Source: Bog-473 sp963791995
Lineage (GTDB): Bacteria; Actinomycetota; Acidimicrobiia; Acidimicrobiales; RAAP-2
NCBI GenBank assembly: GCA_963791995.1
Contig: CAWBUQ010000004.1
Span: 310,001-374,000 of the forward strand
DNA length: 64,000 bases
Direction of reading: 5' to 3'
Shown: positions 38,048 to 47,842 of the stretch, piece after piece
Layout: each line of letters opens with the position of its first letter
How positions within the stretch are numbered: position 1 is the stretch's first letter
Position numbers and translations under genes: made by a program
The notes under the pieces: generated by a model
Told to the model about the DNA's origin: nothing
Database searches by the model: none
Seen by the model: the letters and a program-made list of their open reading frames with translations, nothing else

Positions 38048-38798
38048 GCGCCCGGGTTGCCGTGGTGACCGGCGGCTGCGTCGGGCATCGGCCTCGGCGT
38101 GCGCCCGCCGCCTCGCCAGCCGACGGCCATGCCGGTCGCGCTGCTCGACCGCGAGGGCGGTGCAGCCCGAGCGGCGGCGGCCGAGCTGTGTCGACGAGGG
38201 GCTGACCGCAACGGGCTACGAGGTCGACGTGGCCGACCGGGGCGCCGTCGAGCGCGCCTACGACGCCGTCCGCGGCGAGCTCGGGCCGATCACCATCGTC
38301 GTCACCAGCGCCGGCATCGAGGCGTTCGACCCGGTCACCGAGATCACGCCCGAGAAGTGGGACCGGATCATCGCGGTCAACCTGACCGGCACCTTCACCT
38401 GCGTGCAGCTGGCCGTGCCCGACATGATCGACGGCCGGGTGGGGCCGCATCGTCACGATCTCCTCGTCGAGCGCGCAGTCGGGGGCGCCCAACATGGCGC
38501 ACTACGTCGCGTCGAAGGGCGGCGTGATCGGGCTGACCAAGGCGTTTGCCCGGGAGCTGGCCGCACACGGCATCACGGCCAACACCATCCCGCCGACCAT
38601 CGTCGACACGCCGATGGCGCGCAAGGGCGAGACGGAGGGCAACGTGCCCAGCGTCGAGGTCATGGCGCCGGATGATCCCGCTCGGCCGGGCCGGGACGCC
38701 CGACGACATCGCCGCGGCGTGCTCGTTCCTCTGCTCGGACGAGGGCGAGCTACATCACGGGCCAGATCATCGGCGTCAACGGTGGCATGTACATCTGA
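38044..38798 (+). CDS. SDR-family oxidoreductase (frameshifted)
   Basis: About 250 residues. RVAVVTGG with a damaged ASGIG loop, GPITIVVTSAGIEAFDPVTE, NLTGTFTCVQLAVPDMID, HYVASKGGVIGLTKAFARE and IIGVNGGMYI. GTG 38044 overlaps the P450 stop. Breaks near 38080, 38120, 38190, 38447, 38672 and 38747. It is a close relative of the first SDR in this run (32491-33270), so the two may act on successive hydroxyls of related intermediates. Confidence 0.86.
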
Positions 38799-38809
38799 GG
38801 ACGCCACCA

Positions 38810-39428
38810 TGACCGCGACCCGCCGGATCGGCACTGAGACCTCGAAGACCCGCAGCGCGCTGCTCGATGCGGCGGAGCGCTTGATGCTCGAGGAGGGATA
38901 CGCGGCCGTCACCTCGCGGCGCGTCGCCGCGCATGCCGGACTCAAGCCCCAGCTGGTGCACTACTACTTCCGCACGATGGACGACCTGTTCCTGGCCGCC
39001 TACCGCCGTCGCGCCGATCAGGGTCTCGAGCGACTGGTGCAGGCGCTCGCCTCGCCGCAGCCCCTCTGGGCGCTGTGGGACCTGAGCCGTGACCCCCGTG
39101 GAACGGCGTTGACGATGGAGTTCGTGGCCCTGGCCAACCATCGCAAGGCCATTCGCGCCGAGATCGCCGCGTCGGCCGAGCGGTTCCGCGCCGAGGTGCG
39201 CACCGGGGTCGGCGCCGTGCTCGAGCGCTACGGCGTCGACGACGAGGTCATACCCGCCCATCGTCTGCGCCGTGCTCATGACGGGTGTCGCGCAGATCCT
39301 CGTGATTGAGGAGGAGTCGCTCGGCATGTCGACGGGCCATGCCGAGACCGTGGCCTTCGTCGAGGTGTCTGCTCGAGCGCCTCGAAGGAAGCCGGCGCAC
39401 TGCTCCCGCCGACCTAGCATCGGTGTGA
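38810..39428 (+). CDS. TetR-family transcriptional regulator (frameshifted near C-terminus)
   Basis: About 205 residues. The DNA-binding domain reads TRSALLDAAERLMLEEGYA, VTSRRVAAHAGLKPQLVHYYF and RTMDDLFLAAYR. C-terminal part MTGVAQILVIEEESLGMSTG, ending ERLEGSRRTAPADLASV after two corrections near 39252 and 39367. It lies 11 bases after the SDR within the P450 run, so it is probably an autoregulated local repressor acting on the perfect palindrome at 36703-36720. Confidence 0.87.
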
Positions 39429-39493
39429 GCGGTCAGCGAGTGGCCAGCGCCGGTAGTGCCGAGAACACCACGAGCAGCGAGCAAGGAGTTCGG

Positions 39494-39688
39494 ATGCGAG
39501 TCGTCGTCGATTTCGACCTGTGTGAGAGCAATGCACTCTGCATGGGCGTGGCCCCCGAGGTTTTCGAGGTCCGCGACGACGACTTCCTCTACGTGCTCGA
39601 CGAGAACCCGCCCGAGGAACTGCGCGAGAAGGTGATGATGGCCGTGCGCACCTGCCCCAAGAACGCCATCTCCATCGAAGAGGACTGA
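39494..39688 (+). CDS. [3Fe-4S]-type ferredoxin for P450
   Basis: A 64-residue ferredoxin: MRVVVDFDLCESNALCMG, VAPEVFEVRDDDFLYVL and VRTCPKNAISIEED. The ligands are C-x2-N-x2-C and a distant CP. The asparagine at the fourth position is typical of mycobacterial P450 ferredoxins in which His or Asn replaces Cys, giving a [3Fe-4S] cluster. The ATG follows AAGGAGTTCGG. It is intact although the genes before it are damaged. Electron donor to the P450 at 36750, by position. Confidence 0.9.
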   Translation: MRVVVDFDLCESNALCMGVAPEVFEVRDDDFLYVLDENPPEELREKVMMAVRTCPKNAISIEED

Positions 39689-39742
39689 GCGTCCGGCCCG
39701 GCGCGCCGAAGCGGCCGGGCCGGAGCCGCAGTCAAACCTCGG

Positions 39743-41012
39743 TCAGGACTGCACCGTCGTGGTGCCGGGTAGGTCCGTGCCGCAATAGGGAGTGCTCGAG
39801 GAGGCAACGAACCCGCTCTTCGTCGGCGATCATGTACCAACCACAGGACTTGCGGCAGGTCGTGCCCGAAGTTCGTGGAGTAGTTGATCGTCTCGGGCAG
39901 CAACCCGTTGCCGTTGTAAGCCTTGAGGTTGCGCAGGGCATGGATCACACCGGCCTGCGTCGGATTCTTGCCTGCGAGCTCGAGGCCCTTGATCATGAGG
40001 TCTGCGCCGAGCCAGGACTCGTACTGGCTGAAGTTCGGGAACTCACTGGAGCGTGAAGTGCTCGTACTTCTCCAGTGCGGACTGCATCTGGCGCGTCCCG
40101 GCGTTGGGGATCTGAGAACGGACGGAACTCGGTCTCGAAGTAGCCACCTTGCACCGAGCTCCAAGCGGTCGAGTTGATGAGGCTCGGCTCGTACCCGGTC
40201 GGGAAGAACATGACCTTGGGCTTGACGCCCGACTGCTTGAGCGCCTCGGCCAGCGCGAAGTTCGAGTTGTCGTCCAGACCGGCGTAGAACGCGTTGCAGC
40301 CCTTCTGCTTGGCCACGAGTGCGGGCGTGGTCATGGCCACGGAACCGAACGGGATCGATGTGTCCAACACACCCTGTTTCCCACCGGCGTGCTCGAACGA
40401 GTCCACGGTTCCCACGGCGGACCGCGTCGAGGAGGGAGAGATGCCGTAGCCGTAGGAGCAGACCACGGTGCCGCCCTTCGCCTTCATGAAGCTGCCGATC
40501 GAGGTGTTGACCGGGTACTTGGGGTCCACGCTGCCGACGTCAGAGGCGAACATGTTGGTGAAGGGCTGTGTGCCCCACTCAGGTCCGTCAAAGAAGCCAC
40601 CGGTGACGGGCACGCCCTGCTCCTGTGGGTACTTGTCCGCGAGGAAGAACAACGGGCTGGTCGACACGATGCCAAAAGCACCCTTGGCCAGCGCACCTTG
40701 CACTGCCGACACGACAGCCGACGGGCTGGTCTGGTCGTCGAGCACCATGGTTTGGATCTTGTGGCCGTTGACCCCCCCTTCCGCATTCTGCAAGGCGATC
40801 CGGGCGTTGAAGCCGGCCGCTGCCTGGCTGAACTCGGACGATCCCGGGCCGGTCAACGACGTGACCATGGCGATCGTGATGGGCGAGCCCGAGGCTTCCG
40901 ACGCTCCGGCACTCGCCGCGCCACCGGCGACACTCGCCAGTGTTGCCGTGCCGGTGATCGTCAGGACGGCCAGTCCCAACCTGCCCACATGCATTCGAGA
41001 CGGTGTTCGCAT
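39743..41012 (-). CDS. Branched-chain-amino-acid-type ABC transporter substrate-binding protein (frameshifted)
   Basis: About 420 residues. A Sec-type signal peptide is visible at the N-terminus: a basic start MRTPSRMHVGRLG, hydrophobic LAVLTITGTATLASVAGGA, then Ala-rich cleavage region. The mature part has ITIAMVTSLTGPGSSEFSQ, NARIALQNAEGGVNGHKIQ, LDDQTSPSAVVSAVQGAL and YAGLDDNSNFALAEALKQ: a type I periplasmic-binding fold of the LivK kind. After shifts near 40120, 40047, 39855 and 39810 it ends in YCGTDLPGTTTVQS. No permease or ATPase genes are in the window, so its transporter partner is elsewhere. Confidence 0.84.
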
Positions 41013-41094
41013 GTCCGTCTATCCCTCCCCAAACAACCGCCTGACGCCGTGTCAGGGCCTAATACAAATACACGCCCGGAGTGGTGGGCGGGGT

Positions 41095-41815
41095 TCAGGC
41101 TGCTGCGACCTGGAGCAATGCGTCAGCCGTCTTCTCGGGCTCGGTGATCATCAGATCGTGTCCGGTGTCGATGTCCCAGAGCCGGCCCTCGGCCCGGGCC
41201 CGGCCCATCAGCTCGCCGTCGCGGGTGGCCAGGGTCGAGGTGCACACGATGTGGAATTGGGGTATCGCCCACAGGGCCGCCTCGTTGGAGAGCACCAGCG
41301 GCTGCTCGAAACAGACCCAGGGGTGCGGGGTCAGCCGCTCGGCCATCCAGGCCAGGTCCGCCGGGTCCGTGACCCCGTAGAGCAGCGCGGCGTCGGGCGC
41401 GGGAAGCAGCACCAGCTCGATCCCGTCGACGACCTCGCCGAAGGGGCGGACCGCATTGATCACGGGACCGGCCACGTCGACCAGCGACTGGCCGCTGACG
41501 CGGATTCGCCGCGTCGAGATAGACGAGCCGCCCGATGCGGTCCGCCGACCGGTCCGCGACCCCGGTGATGACCATGCCGCCGTAGCTGTGCCCGACCAGC
41601 ACCACGTCGCGGAGATCCTCGTAGTGCAGCAGCGCGACCACGTCTTCGATGTGCCGGTTCAGGTCGACGCGGGCGTCGAGCAAGTGCGCCCGATCGCCGA
41701 GACCGGTCAGTGTCGGGGCGTAGACGTCGTGGCCGTGGTCGAGCAGGATGCGTGCCACGCGCTGGTAACACCAGCCGCCGTGGCCGCCGCCGTGGACGAG
41801 GACGTAGGTCGCCAA
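41095..41815 (-). CDS. Alpha/beta hydrolase, esterase EstC/MES-like (frameshifted)
   Basis: About 238 residues. MATYVLVHGGGHGGWCYQR has the oxyanion loop, VLVGHSYGGMVITGVAD the nucleophilic serine (GHSYGG), and DIDTGHDLMITEPEKTA the catalytic histidine. This layout matches the small plant-methylesterase/EstC group common in actinobacteria. It would hydrolyse an ester or lactone. One break near 41500. It lies 79 bases downstream of nothing but its own promoter region and converges with the solute-binding gene orientation (both minus). Confidence 0.85.
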
Positions 41816-42076
41816 CGCTGCACCTCCCAGAACGAGCCTGCCGCGTGCCGGCAGGTGGGCCGGGTCACGGTAACCGGTCCGTTGCCGTCACGGGAAGCCG
41901 GCACGGTCGGGCGGAACGTTGAGATCGGCCGGGCCCAGAATGCTGCTGGTCAGCGTCCTGCTACCGCAGTGTCGTGGGGGTTGCGGCGCCCGCACTTGGG
42001 CACAACCCGGCGACTTCGGCATAATATCGACGTCGATGTTGAAAACCCGAACGGGATCGTCTCCACGGAGGTAGCC
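41816..42076. other. Intergenic region between divergent hydrolase and amidohydrolase genes
   Basis: No gene is supported here. CCTGCCG-CGTGC-CGGCAGG at 41837-41855 is a 7-base-pair stem near the hydrolase start. Further on the base composition drops in GC and contains the operator at 42022-42040. GGAGGT at 42067-42072 is the ribosome site of the amidohydrolase. Confidence 0.5.
42022..42040 (+). promoter_or_regulatory. Operator fused to -10 box (site 1 of a pair)
   Basis: TAATATCGACGTCGATGTT. TAATAT fits a -10 element, and the overlapping AATATCGACGTCGATGTT is an 18-base inverted repeat with one mismatched pair around a perfect 12-base core ATCGACGTCGAT. It is 36 bases before the amidohydrolase ATG. 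A near copy, in the same orientation relative to transcription, lies at 46824-46842 upstream of a CoA-transferase. Confidence 0.6.
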
Positions 42077-43277
42077 ATGGCGAACGTTGTCGACTTTCCG
42101 GTCTTTGATGCGGACAACCACATGTACGAGACGACCGATGCTTTCACCAAGTTCTTGCCCAAGCAGTACGAGGGGCTCGTCAAGTACGTGCAGGTCAACG
42201 GGCGCACCAAGATCGCGGTGCGCAACGTGATCTCCGACTACATCCCGAATCCGACCTTCGAGGTCGTCGGCCGGCCCGGCGCGCAGGAGGCGTACTTCAA
42301 GGAGGGCAACCAGGAGGGCAAGTCACGGCGCGAGATGATCGGCGAGCCGATGCGCTCACCCGAGGGATTCTTCTCCCCCGAGCCGCGCCTCAAGATCATG
42401 GACGAGCTTGGCCTTGACCGGGCGCTCATGTGGCCGACCCTCGCCAGCCTCCTCGAGGAGCGGCTTTTCGACGACCCGGTGGCGACGCATGTCGTCGTGC
42501 ACGCGTTGAACCAGTGGATGCTCGAGCACTGGACCTACAACTACGAGGGCCGGATCTTCCCGACCCCGGTCATCACGCTGCCGATCGTCGAGCGAGGCCA
42601 TCAAGGAGCTCGAGTACGTCGTCGAGAACGGGGCGAAGGTCATTCTGATCCGGCCCGCGCCCGTTCCCGGCTACCGGGGCCGCCGCTCGTTCGCCCTTCC
42701 AGAGTTCGACCCCTTCTGGGAGCGCGTCGCCGATTTCGACATCGCCGTCGGCATGCACGCATCCGACGACGGGCTGACCCGCTACTACAACCAGTGGGAG
42801 GGAAAGATCGACGGCGAGCACCTGCCCTTCAGCGGCAAGACCGCGTTCATGGACATCGCGCACTCGCAGAGCCGTGGCATCTTCGACACCGTGGCCTCAC
42901 TGATCGGGCACGGGCTCCTCACCCGCTTCCCGACCCTGCGCATCCTCCCGGTCGAAAATGGCTCGGCCTGGGTGCGCCCGATCGTCGACGCCCTCTCCAC
43001 CTCCTACGAGCGTGAGCCCGGCCTCTACGACGAGGACCCGATCATGGTGCTCAAGCGCAACATCTGGGTCCACCCCTTCCACGAGGACAACCCAATGGGC
43101 CTGATCGACCTGATCGGCGTGGACCGGGTCGTGTTCGGTTCGGACTACCCGCACATCGAGGGAATGTCAGAACCGCTGTCCTACGTCAAGGAGCTCGACG
43201 GTCTGCCCCACGACGACATCGCCAAGGTCATGGGCGGCAACCTGGCCGACGTGATGAAGCTGCCCTTCGCGGCCTGA
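42077..43277 (+). CDS. Metal-dependent amidohydrolase (ACMSD-like amidohydrolase 2 family; one frameshift)
   Basis: About 400 residues. Metal ligands appear in FDADNHMYE (D-x-D-x-H variant), VGMHASDDG and GSDYPHIEG. Other landmarks are MDELGLDRALMWPTLASLL and FPTLRILPVENGSAWV. The family includes 2-amino-3-carboxymuconate semialdehyde decarboxylase and various hydrolases or decarboxylases. One extra G near 42595 breaks the frame; removing it restores VERAIKELEYVV. Controlled from an operator-promoter shared with the CoA-transferase at 45.5 kb. Confidence 0.87.
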
Positions 43278-43328
43278 GCCGGGCCGGATCGGCCGGATCC
43301 GGGCGACCACGTCGTTCGCGCCAGGCCT

Positions 43329-43787
43329 TCAGCCGCCGATCTTGCGGAAGTCCCAGCTGACCATCTTGTCGGGGGTGACCCGCATCCACGCGTGGCGGCC
43401 ATCGTGGTGCATCTGTCCACCGGCGTACTTGTCCGCGAAGAGGCGCTCAGGCGTCTCGAGTTCGGGCACCGGGTCGCCGGTCCTCGGGACTTCGCCCACT
43501 GACTCGGCGACGCCGCGCAGCTCGACGCCGCGCAGCTCCATGAAGTCGTGGCCGGCGTCGACGATGACGCTGACGCGGTTGTCGCGTTGCAGGTCGGTCC
43601 AGCGCTGGCTCGCCACGATGGAGGTCAGCCAGAGCGCGTGACCATCCCAGACGAACCACAACGGCGTCACGTGCGGCGACCCGTCGCTGCCGACGCTCGC
43701 CACCCGGCAGGTCCGTTCGGACGTCAAGAAGGCGTCGCGCTCCTCCGGGCTCATTGCGACCCGGCGCCCTCGCCGCTGCTCTGCCAT
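43329..43787 (-). CDS. Pyridoxamine 5'-phosphate oxidase-like split-barrel flavin/F420 protein
   Basis: An intact 152-residue protein: RDAFLTSERTCRVASVGSD, GSPHVTPLWFVWDGHALWL, QRWTDLQRDNRVSVIVDAG and GQMHHDGRHAWMRVTPDKM, ending VSWDFRKIGG. These are hallmarks of the split beta-barrel family of FMN- or F420-binding reductases. Actinobacterial members often use F420. Last gene of a long minus-strand operon; 23 bases separate it from the thioesterase. Confidence 0.85.
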   Translation of the reverse strand: MAEQRRGRRVAMSPEERDAFLTSERTCRVASVGSDGSPHVTPLWFVWDGHALWLTSIVASQRWTDLQRDNRVSVIVDAGHDFMELRGVELRGVAESVGEVPRTGDPVPELETPERLFADKYAGGQMHHDGRHAWMRVTPDKMVSWDFRKIGG

Positions 43788-43810
43788 CGGACCTCCCGTT
43801 CCCGCCGCGC

Positions 43811-44613
43811 TCAGTCGCCGAACGTCCGGCTGGTCGCAACGACGCAGAGTCGGTTCTCGTTCCCTGCGTCGCGCACCTCAATGCGGCCGAGCCCGTGACG
43901 GACCTCCGCTTCGGCCACCGCCGGCCCGACCCGCACCGGCTGGAGGTACCGCAAGTCCAAGGACGCCAATGTGGCGCCCGGCGAGAGCGAAAGTGCGGCC
44001 TCTTCGCAGGCCAAGGCGATCAGCCCCCCGTTCAGCGTGTTCGACGCGTTCAGCGACTCCTCGGAGTGACCGAGCACGGCCACGCCGGGGGCTCGGACCG
44101 CGCAACCGGCCCGCTCGGCGAAGGGGACGGTCAGCGCAGACGGCGGGGGAGGAGCGGGCGGGCGGTCGACGCTGAGGGGGATGTCGAGGGTCAGGCGCGT
44201 GTCGGGCGCCGGCATGAACGAGGCCGCGGCGAAACCGATCGGGTCACCGTTCTCCGCGGTGAAGTCGACGCTGGCCACGAACACCGAGCGGCCGGCTTTG
44301 ACGACGCGGCCCACTCCGGTGACCGTGCCTGTCCCCGGTGGCGCGGTGAAGAGGTGCACGTCGAGCTCGAGCGTCACCGGGACCCGCGGATGGATCGTGA
44401 ACACGGCGAGGTGACCGGCCACCACATCGGCCCAGGCCGCCAGGATCGACAGACGCACCTGTCCGGTGCCGGGCACGTGCATCGCAGGTACGACCGTGGC
44501 CGAGCCCACCGGGCATCGGCGTCGTCGGCGGCCCGCGTGACCACCCATCCCAGGTCCTGGAGGACATGGCGCCTTTCGCTCGCGCCGCGCCCGTCCGTTG
44601 GCGTCGTCGTCAT
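43811..44613 (-). CDS. Double-hotdog thioesterase-family protein (frameshifted)
   Basis: About 265 residues starting MTTTPTDGRGASERRHVLQ. The first hotdog contains AAWADVVAGHLAVFTIHPR and TGVGRVVKAGRSVFVASVD; the second contains HSEESLNASNTLNGGLIAL and SLDLRYLQPVRVGPAVA. The N-G-G-L-I segment resembles the catalytic helix of PaaI/YbgC enzymes. It probably hydrolyses an acyl-CoA. One break near 44515 joins the N-terminal helix to the main frame. Confidence 0.8.
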
Positions 44614-44645
44614 CGCTCCGTTCCGTCCCGGCGGTGCCGGGCTCC

Positions 44646-45474
44646 TTACATCCGGCCGAGCAGGAAGCCGGCTGCAGCCGCAGCCGGGGGGAAGGAGTTG
44701 GTGATCCCGGACGCCACGTAGCCGACGTCGCTGATCAGCGTCTGGCCGGAGATGGCGGCGGCGGCGTCGCTGCAGAGGAACACGCAACGGGTACGCCTGC
44801 TCGAGCGGGGTCGAGGCCTCGATCCCGGCCTCTTCGCGGTAGTCGGCACCGAAGCCCAGCCACATTTCTGCATTCGCCTGGGCCAGCGGGGTGTCCGTCG
44901 GCCCGGGGCAGATGGCGTTGATGCGGATGCCCTGCTTGAGGAAGGGGAAGGCCTGACGGGCCACGTAACCGCAGACGGCCTGCTTGGAGTGGAAGTAGTC
45001 GGCCCAGCCGTGCTCGATGGCCCAGGCCGACGCCGAGTCGAAGTCGGGCGTGTCGAGGTACTCCTGCACCTGCTCCCAGCCGGCTTCCCAGCCGAGGCCG
45101 GCGGCCGAGGAGATGAAGCCGATGGCGGCGCCGCGCGGCAGCATGCCGCCGTCGAGCATGCGCTCGATGAGGTGACGGTGTCCGGCGAAGTTGATCTTCT
45201 CGATATTGGGCGTCCCGTCGGCGACGCCGGCACACGACATCAGCGCGTGCACCGGACCACCGCACTCGTCGACGGCCTTGTTGATGGAGTCCTTGTCGCC
45301 CAGGTTGACGTGGATGGCCTTGGCGCCGGCCAGCTTGACCTCGGCGAAGTCCATGACCACGACCTCGGCGCCGGCGTCGAGCGCCAGCTCCGCGGCGGCC
45401 GCGCCCATGCCGGTGGCACCACCGACCACCAGGACCCGCTTGCCGTCGTAGCGAAATGCATCGAACAGTGACAT
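44646..45474 (-). CDS. SDR-family oxidoreductase, 3-alpha-hydroxysteroid/coniferyl-alcohol dehydrogenase-like (frameshifted at C-terminus)
   Basis: About 275 residues. MSLFDAFRYDGKRVLVVGG, ATGMGAAAAELALDAGAEV, short alpha/beta middle as in 3-alpha-hydroxysteroid dehydrogenase, SCAGVADGTPNIEKINFAG, and DYFHSKQAVCGYVARQAFP, where the catalytic tyrosine and lysine are spaced Y-F-H-S-K. The insert between strands is typical of the coniferyl-alcohol dehydrogenase branch. One extra base near 44795 breaks the tail, which continues VFLCSDAAAAISGQTLISD. Confidence 0.86.
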
Positions 45475-45525
45475 GTGTTCCCTCCTGTTGAACCGGCTGA
45501 CAAAGACGGTCGGCGACGATGTCGC

Positions 45526-46755
45526 CTAGCCGACGACGGAGCGGACCTTGAGGTCCACGATGGTATCCCAGTCGATGCCGATCTCCTCGAGGATGGCATC
45601 GCCGTGTTCGTTGAATTCGGGCGACCGGTGCACCGGAGCGGGCTCCCCGCCGAACTGGATCGGCGCGGCGACGAGCTTGAACGGCGCCCCGCTCGCAGTT
45701 TCGCAGGCCTGTACGTAGCCGTTCGCTTCGACCTGGGGGTCGACCGTCGCCGCTTCGAGCGTGTCCTGTACGACACACCACTGTCCGGTGAAGTCGGCCA
45801 GCCGGTCCCGCCATTCGCTCAGGGTGTGGTCGGCGAATGCCCCCTCCATCAACGCCTGCGCGTCATGCGTGTGCTCCATCAGCGCATCATGTCCAGCGAA
45901 GCGTGGGTCGGTCCCAGCGTCGGGTCGCCCGACGAGCACGCACAGCTCGGCCCAGTACTTGCTGGCCTGGAGACAGCAGAAGGAGAGCTGGCGCTCGTCC
46001 TTGGTCGTGAAGTTGCGCACCAGCGGGTTGAGGCGCGGTGCGTTGGAGGGGGGACCCTGCCACGGCTGGTTCAGGAGGATCGAGAGGGCGTAGGCCTGGC
46101 CCATCGCCCACATGCCCGAGCTGAGGAGCGACACGTCAACGGTGGTCGCCTCGCCCGTCCGCTCGCGGTGGAACAGGGCGCCCATGATCCCACCGGCGAT
46201 CGTCATGGCGCCGATGGAGTCGCCGAAGCCGGGCCCCGGCGGACCGGGCATGTAGCCCTCCATGTCGGCGGGCTTCACGCCCAGCGCGACACCGGGCCGG
46301 TACCAGAAGGAGAGTGCGTCGTACGAACCCTTGTCCGCATCAGGACCACGCTCGCCCTGGCCGGTGCCGGCCACGTAAATGATGTTGGGGTTGTGCGCAC
46401 GGATGTCCTCGAGCTCGATCTTGAGCTTCTTGCGCACCCGCGGCAGCTTGTTGGTCAAGAAGACGTCGGCTGTCGCCGCCAGCTTGTAGAGGATGTCGAC
46501 ACCCTCGGAGGTGCTGAGGTCCAGCGCAAGGCTGCGCTTGCCCCGGTTTGAGTGCTCCATGAGCGGATGGACGTCGCCGGTCATGGGCATCACGCCCGAG
46601 GAGGCGAGACCCCGCATGGCGTCGCCCCGCTCCGTCGGTTCGATCTTGATGATCTCGGCCCCCCAGTCGGCCAGCAGCGCGGTCGCCGCCGGGACGAAGG
46701 TCTGCTCTGCCACCTCGAGGACGCGCACGCCCTTCATCACTGCGGTTGCGCTCAA
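45526..46755 (-). CDS. CaiB/BaiF class III CoA-transferase
   Basis: An intact 409-residue enzyme. Landmarks are MKGVRVLEVAEQTFVPAAT, DWGAEIIKIEPTERGDAMR, RSLALDLSTSEGVDILYKL, GERGPDADKGSYDALSFWY (catalytic aspartate in YDA) and SMGAMTIAGG-like central loop. I take TTG 46755 as start because GGGAGG lies 6 bases before it; ATG 46737 is an alternative. Transfers CoA from a donor thioester to a carboxylic acid. The promoter carries the operator shared with the amidohydrolase at 42 kb, and an SDR follows 52 bases downstream. Confidence 0.9.
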   Translation of the reverse strand: MSATAVMKGVRVLEVAEQTFVPAATALLADWGAEIIKIEPTERGDAMRGLASSGVMPMTGDVHPLMEHSNRGKRSLALDLSTSEGVDILYKLAATADVFLTNKLPRVRKKLKIELEDIRAHNPNIIYVAGTGQGERGPDADKGSYDALSFWYRPGVALGVKPADMEGYMPGPPGPGFGDSIGAMTIAGGIMGALFHRERTGEATTVDVSLLSSGMWAMGQAYALSILLNQPWQGPPSNAPRLNPLVRNFTTKDERQLSFCCLQASKYWAELCVLVGRPDAGTDPRFAGHDALMEHTHDAQALMEGAFADHTLSEWRDRLADFTGQWCVVQDTLEAATVDPQVEANGYVQACETASGAPFKLVAAPIQFGGEPAPVHRSPEFNEHGDAILEEIGIDWDTIVDLKVRSVVG

Positions 46756-46823
46756 CGCGTGCCTCCCACTGTGCACCGGCAGGGCCGCAAGGAGCTCACG
46801 AGAACCGCCGACAAGCCAAATCT

Positions 46824-46842
46824 GACATCGACGTCGACATTA
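46824..46842 (-). promoter_or_regulatory. Operator fused to -10 box (site 2 of a pair)
   Basis: Read on the minus strand: TAATGTCGACGTCGATGTC. It matches site 1 (42022-42040) at 17 of 19 positions, and both begin with TAATRT, a -10-like hexamer. It lies 69 bases upstream of the CoA-transferase TTG and overlaps the TAA stop of the quinone oxidoreductase. Common control of amidohydrolase and CoA-transferase is inferred. Confidence 0.58.
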
Positions 46843-47841
46843 GCCCGAGGCCTCCACGCCCTGTCCAGGCGCCACTTCCACCACGACCTTGCCGACCGCC
46901 TTGCCCTCGGCGACCCAACGCAAGGCGTCACCGGCCTCGGCGATGCCGAAGGTGGCGCCGATCAGGGGTGCGGCCCGTCCGCTCACCAGGAGCTCGAGCA
47001 GCTCGCGGTCGTTGCGCGCCATCTCCTCGGGACGGTGCCGGGCGAAGTCGCCGAACTGGAAGCCCAGGACCTGGCACCCCTTCAGCAGGACCAAATTAAG
47101 AGGTATCCGCGGGATCGTCCCCGAGGCATAGCCCACGGTCACGAAACGCCCGCCGAAGTGCAGGGAGCGCAGTGCTGGCTCGGACAGGTCGCCGCCCACC
47201 GGGTCGAGCACCACGTCGGACCCCGCGGGCAGCGCATCGCGCAGCGCCTGGCGCAGGTCGCCGGCCCGACGGTCGATCAGGCGTGCCGCCCCGAGCGCCC
47301 GGGCCGCCTCGAGCTTTTGGGGCGACGAGGCCACGGCGGTGACGGTGGCACCGAGCAGCACGCCGAGCTGCACGGCCGCGGAACCGACCCCGCCACCGGC
47401 ACCGAGGACCACCAGCTCGTCACCCGGCTGGAGCATGGCGACCGAGCGGAGCACGTGGTACGCGGTGCGATAGGCCACGCCGAACGCCGCGGCCGTCCGG
47501 TCGTCCACACCGTCGGGGATACGCATGAGCGAGCCCGGTGCCACGACGATCTCCTCGGCGAACGCCCCCACGATGGTCGATCCGAACACCCGGTCACCGA
47601 GCTCCACACCTTCGGTGCCGTCACCCAACTCGACCACAGTGCCGGCGTACTCGCTGCCCAAGATGAAGGGTGTCGGCACGGAAACCTGGTACGTGTTGGC
47701 CACGACGAGGACGTCGGGAAAGTTCACGGCGCCGACGTTGATGCGAACGCGGACCTGTCCGGGTCCGAGCTCGGGTGAGGGCACGTCGGCCAGCTCGACC
47801 ACCTCGGGCCCGCCGTAGGTGCGGCAGAGCGCGGCTCGCAC
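46840..47841 (-). CDS. NADPH:quinone oxidoreductase-like MDR protein
   Basis: An intact 333-residue zinc-less medium-chain reductase. It has CRTYGGPEVVELADVPSPE, GAVNFPDVLVVANTYQ, LGSEYAGTVVELGDG and the NADP loop VLGAGGGVGSAAVQLGVLL, with no zinc ligands. It would reduce quinones, enones or acyl-CoA-like alkenes with NADPH. GTG 47841 starts 1 base after the phosphotransferase stop. The stop TAA is part of the operator region for the downstream gene. Confidence 0.9.
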   Translation of the reverse strand: MRAALCRTYGGPEVVELADVPSPELGPGQVRVRINVGAVNFPDVLVVANTYQVSVPTPFILGSEYAGTVVELGDGTEGVELGDRVFGSTIVGAFAEEIVVAPGSLMRIPDGVDDRTAAAFGVAYRTAYHVLRSVAMLQPGDELVVLGAGGGVGSAAVQLGVLLGATVTAVASSPQKLEAARALGAARLIDRRAGDLRQALRDALPAGSDVVLDPVGGDLSEPALRSLHFGGRFVTVGYASGTIPRIPLNLVLLKGCQVLGFQFGDFARHRPEEMARNDRELLELLVSGRAAPLIGATFGIAEAGDALRWVAEGKAVGKVVVEVAPGQGVEASG

Positions 47842-47842
47842 G

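Noticed and set aside
43278..43328. GC-rich repeats CCGGATC between convergent genes as a terminator
   Set aside because: The arms are direct rather than inverted over most of their length and do not form a convincing stem.
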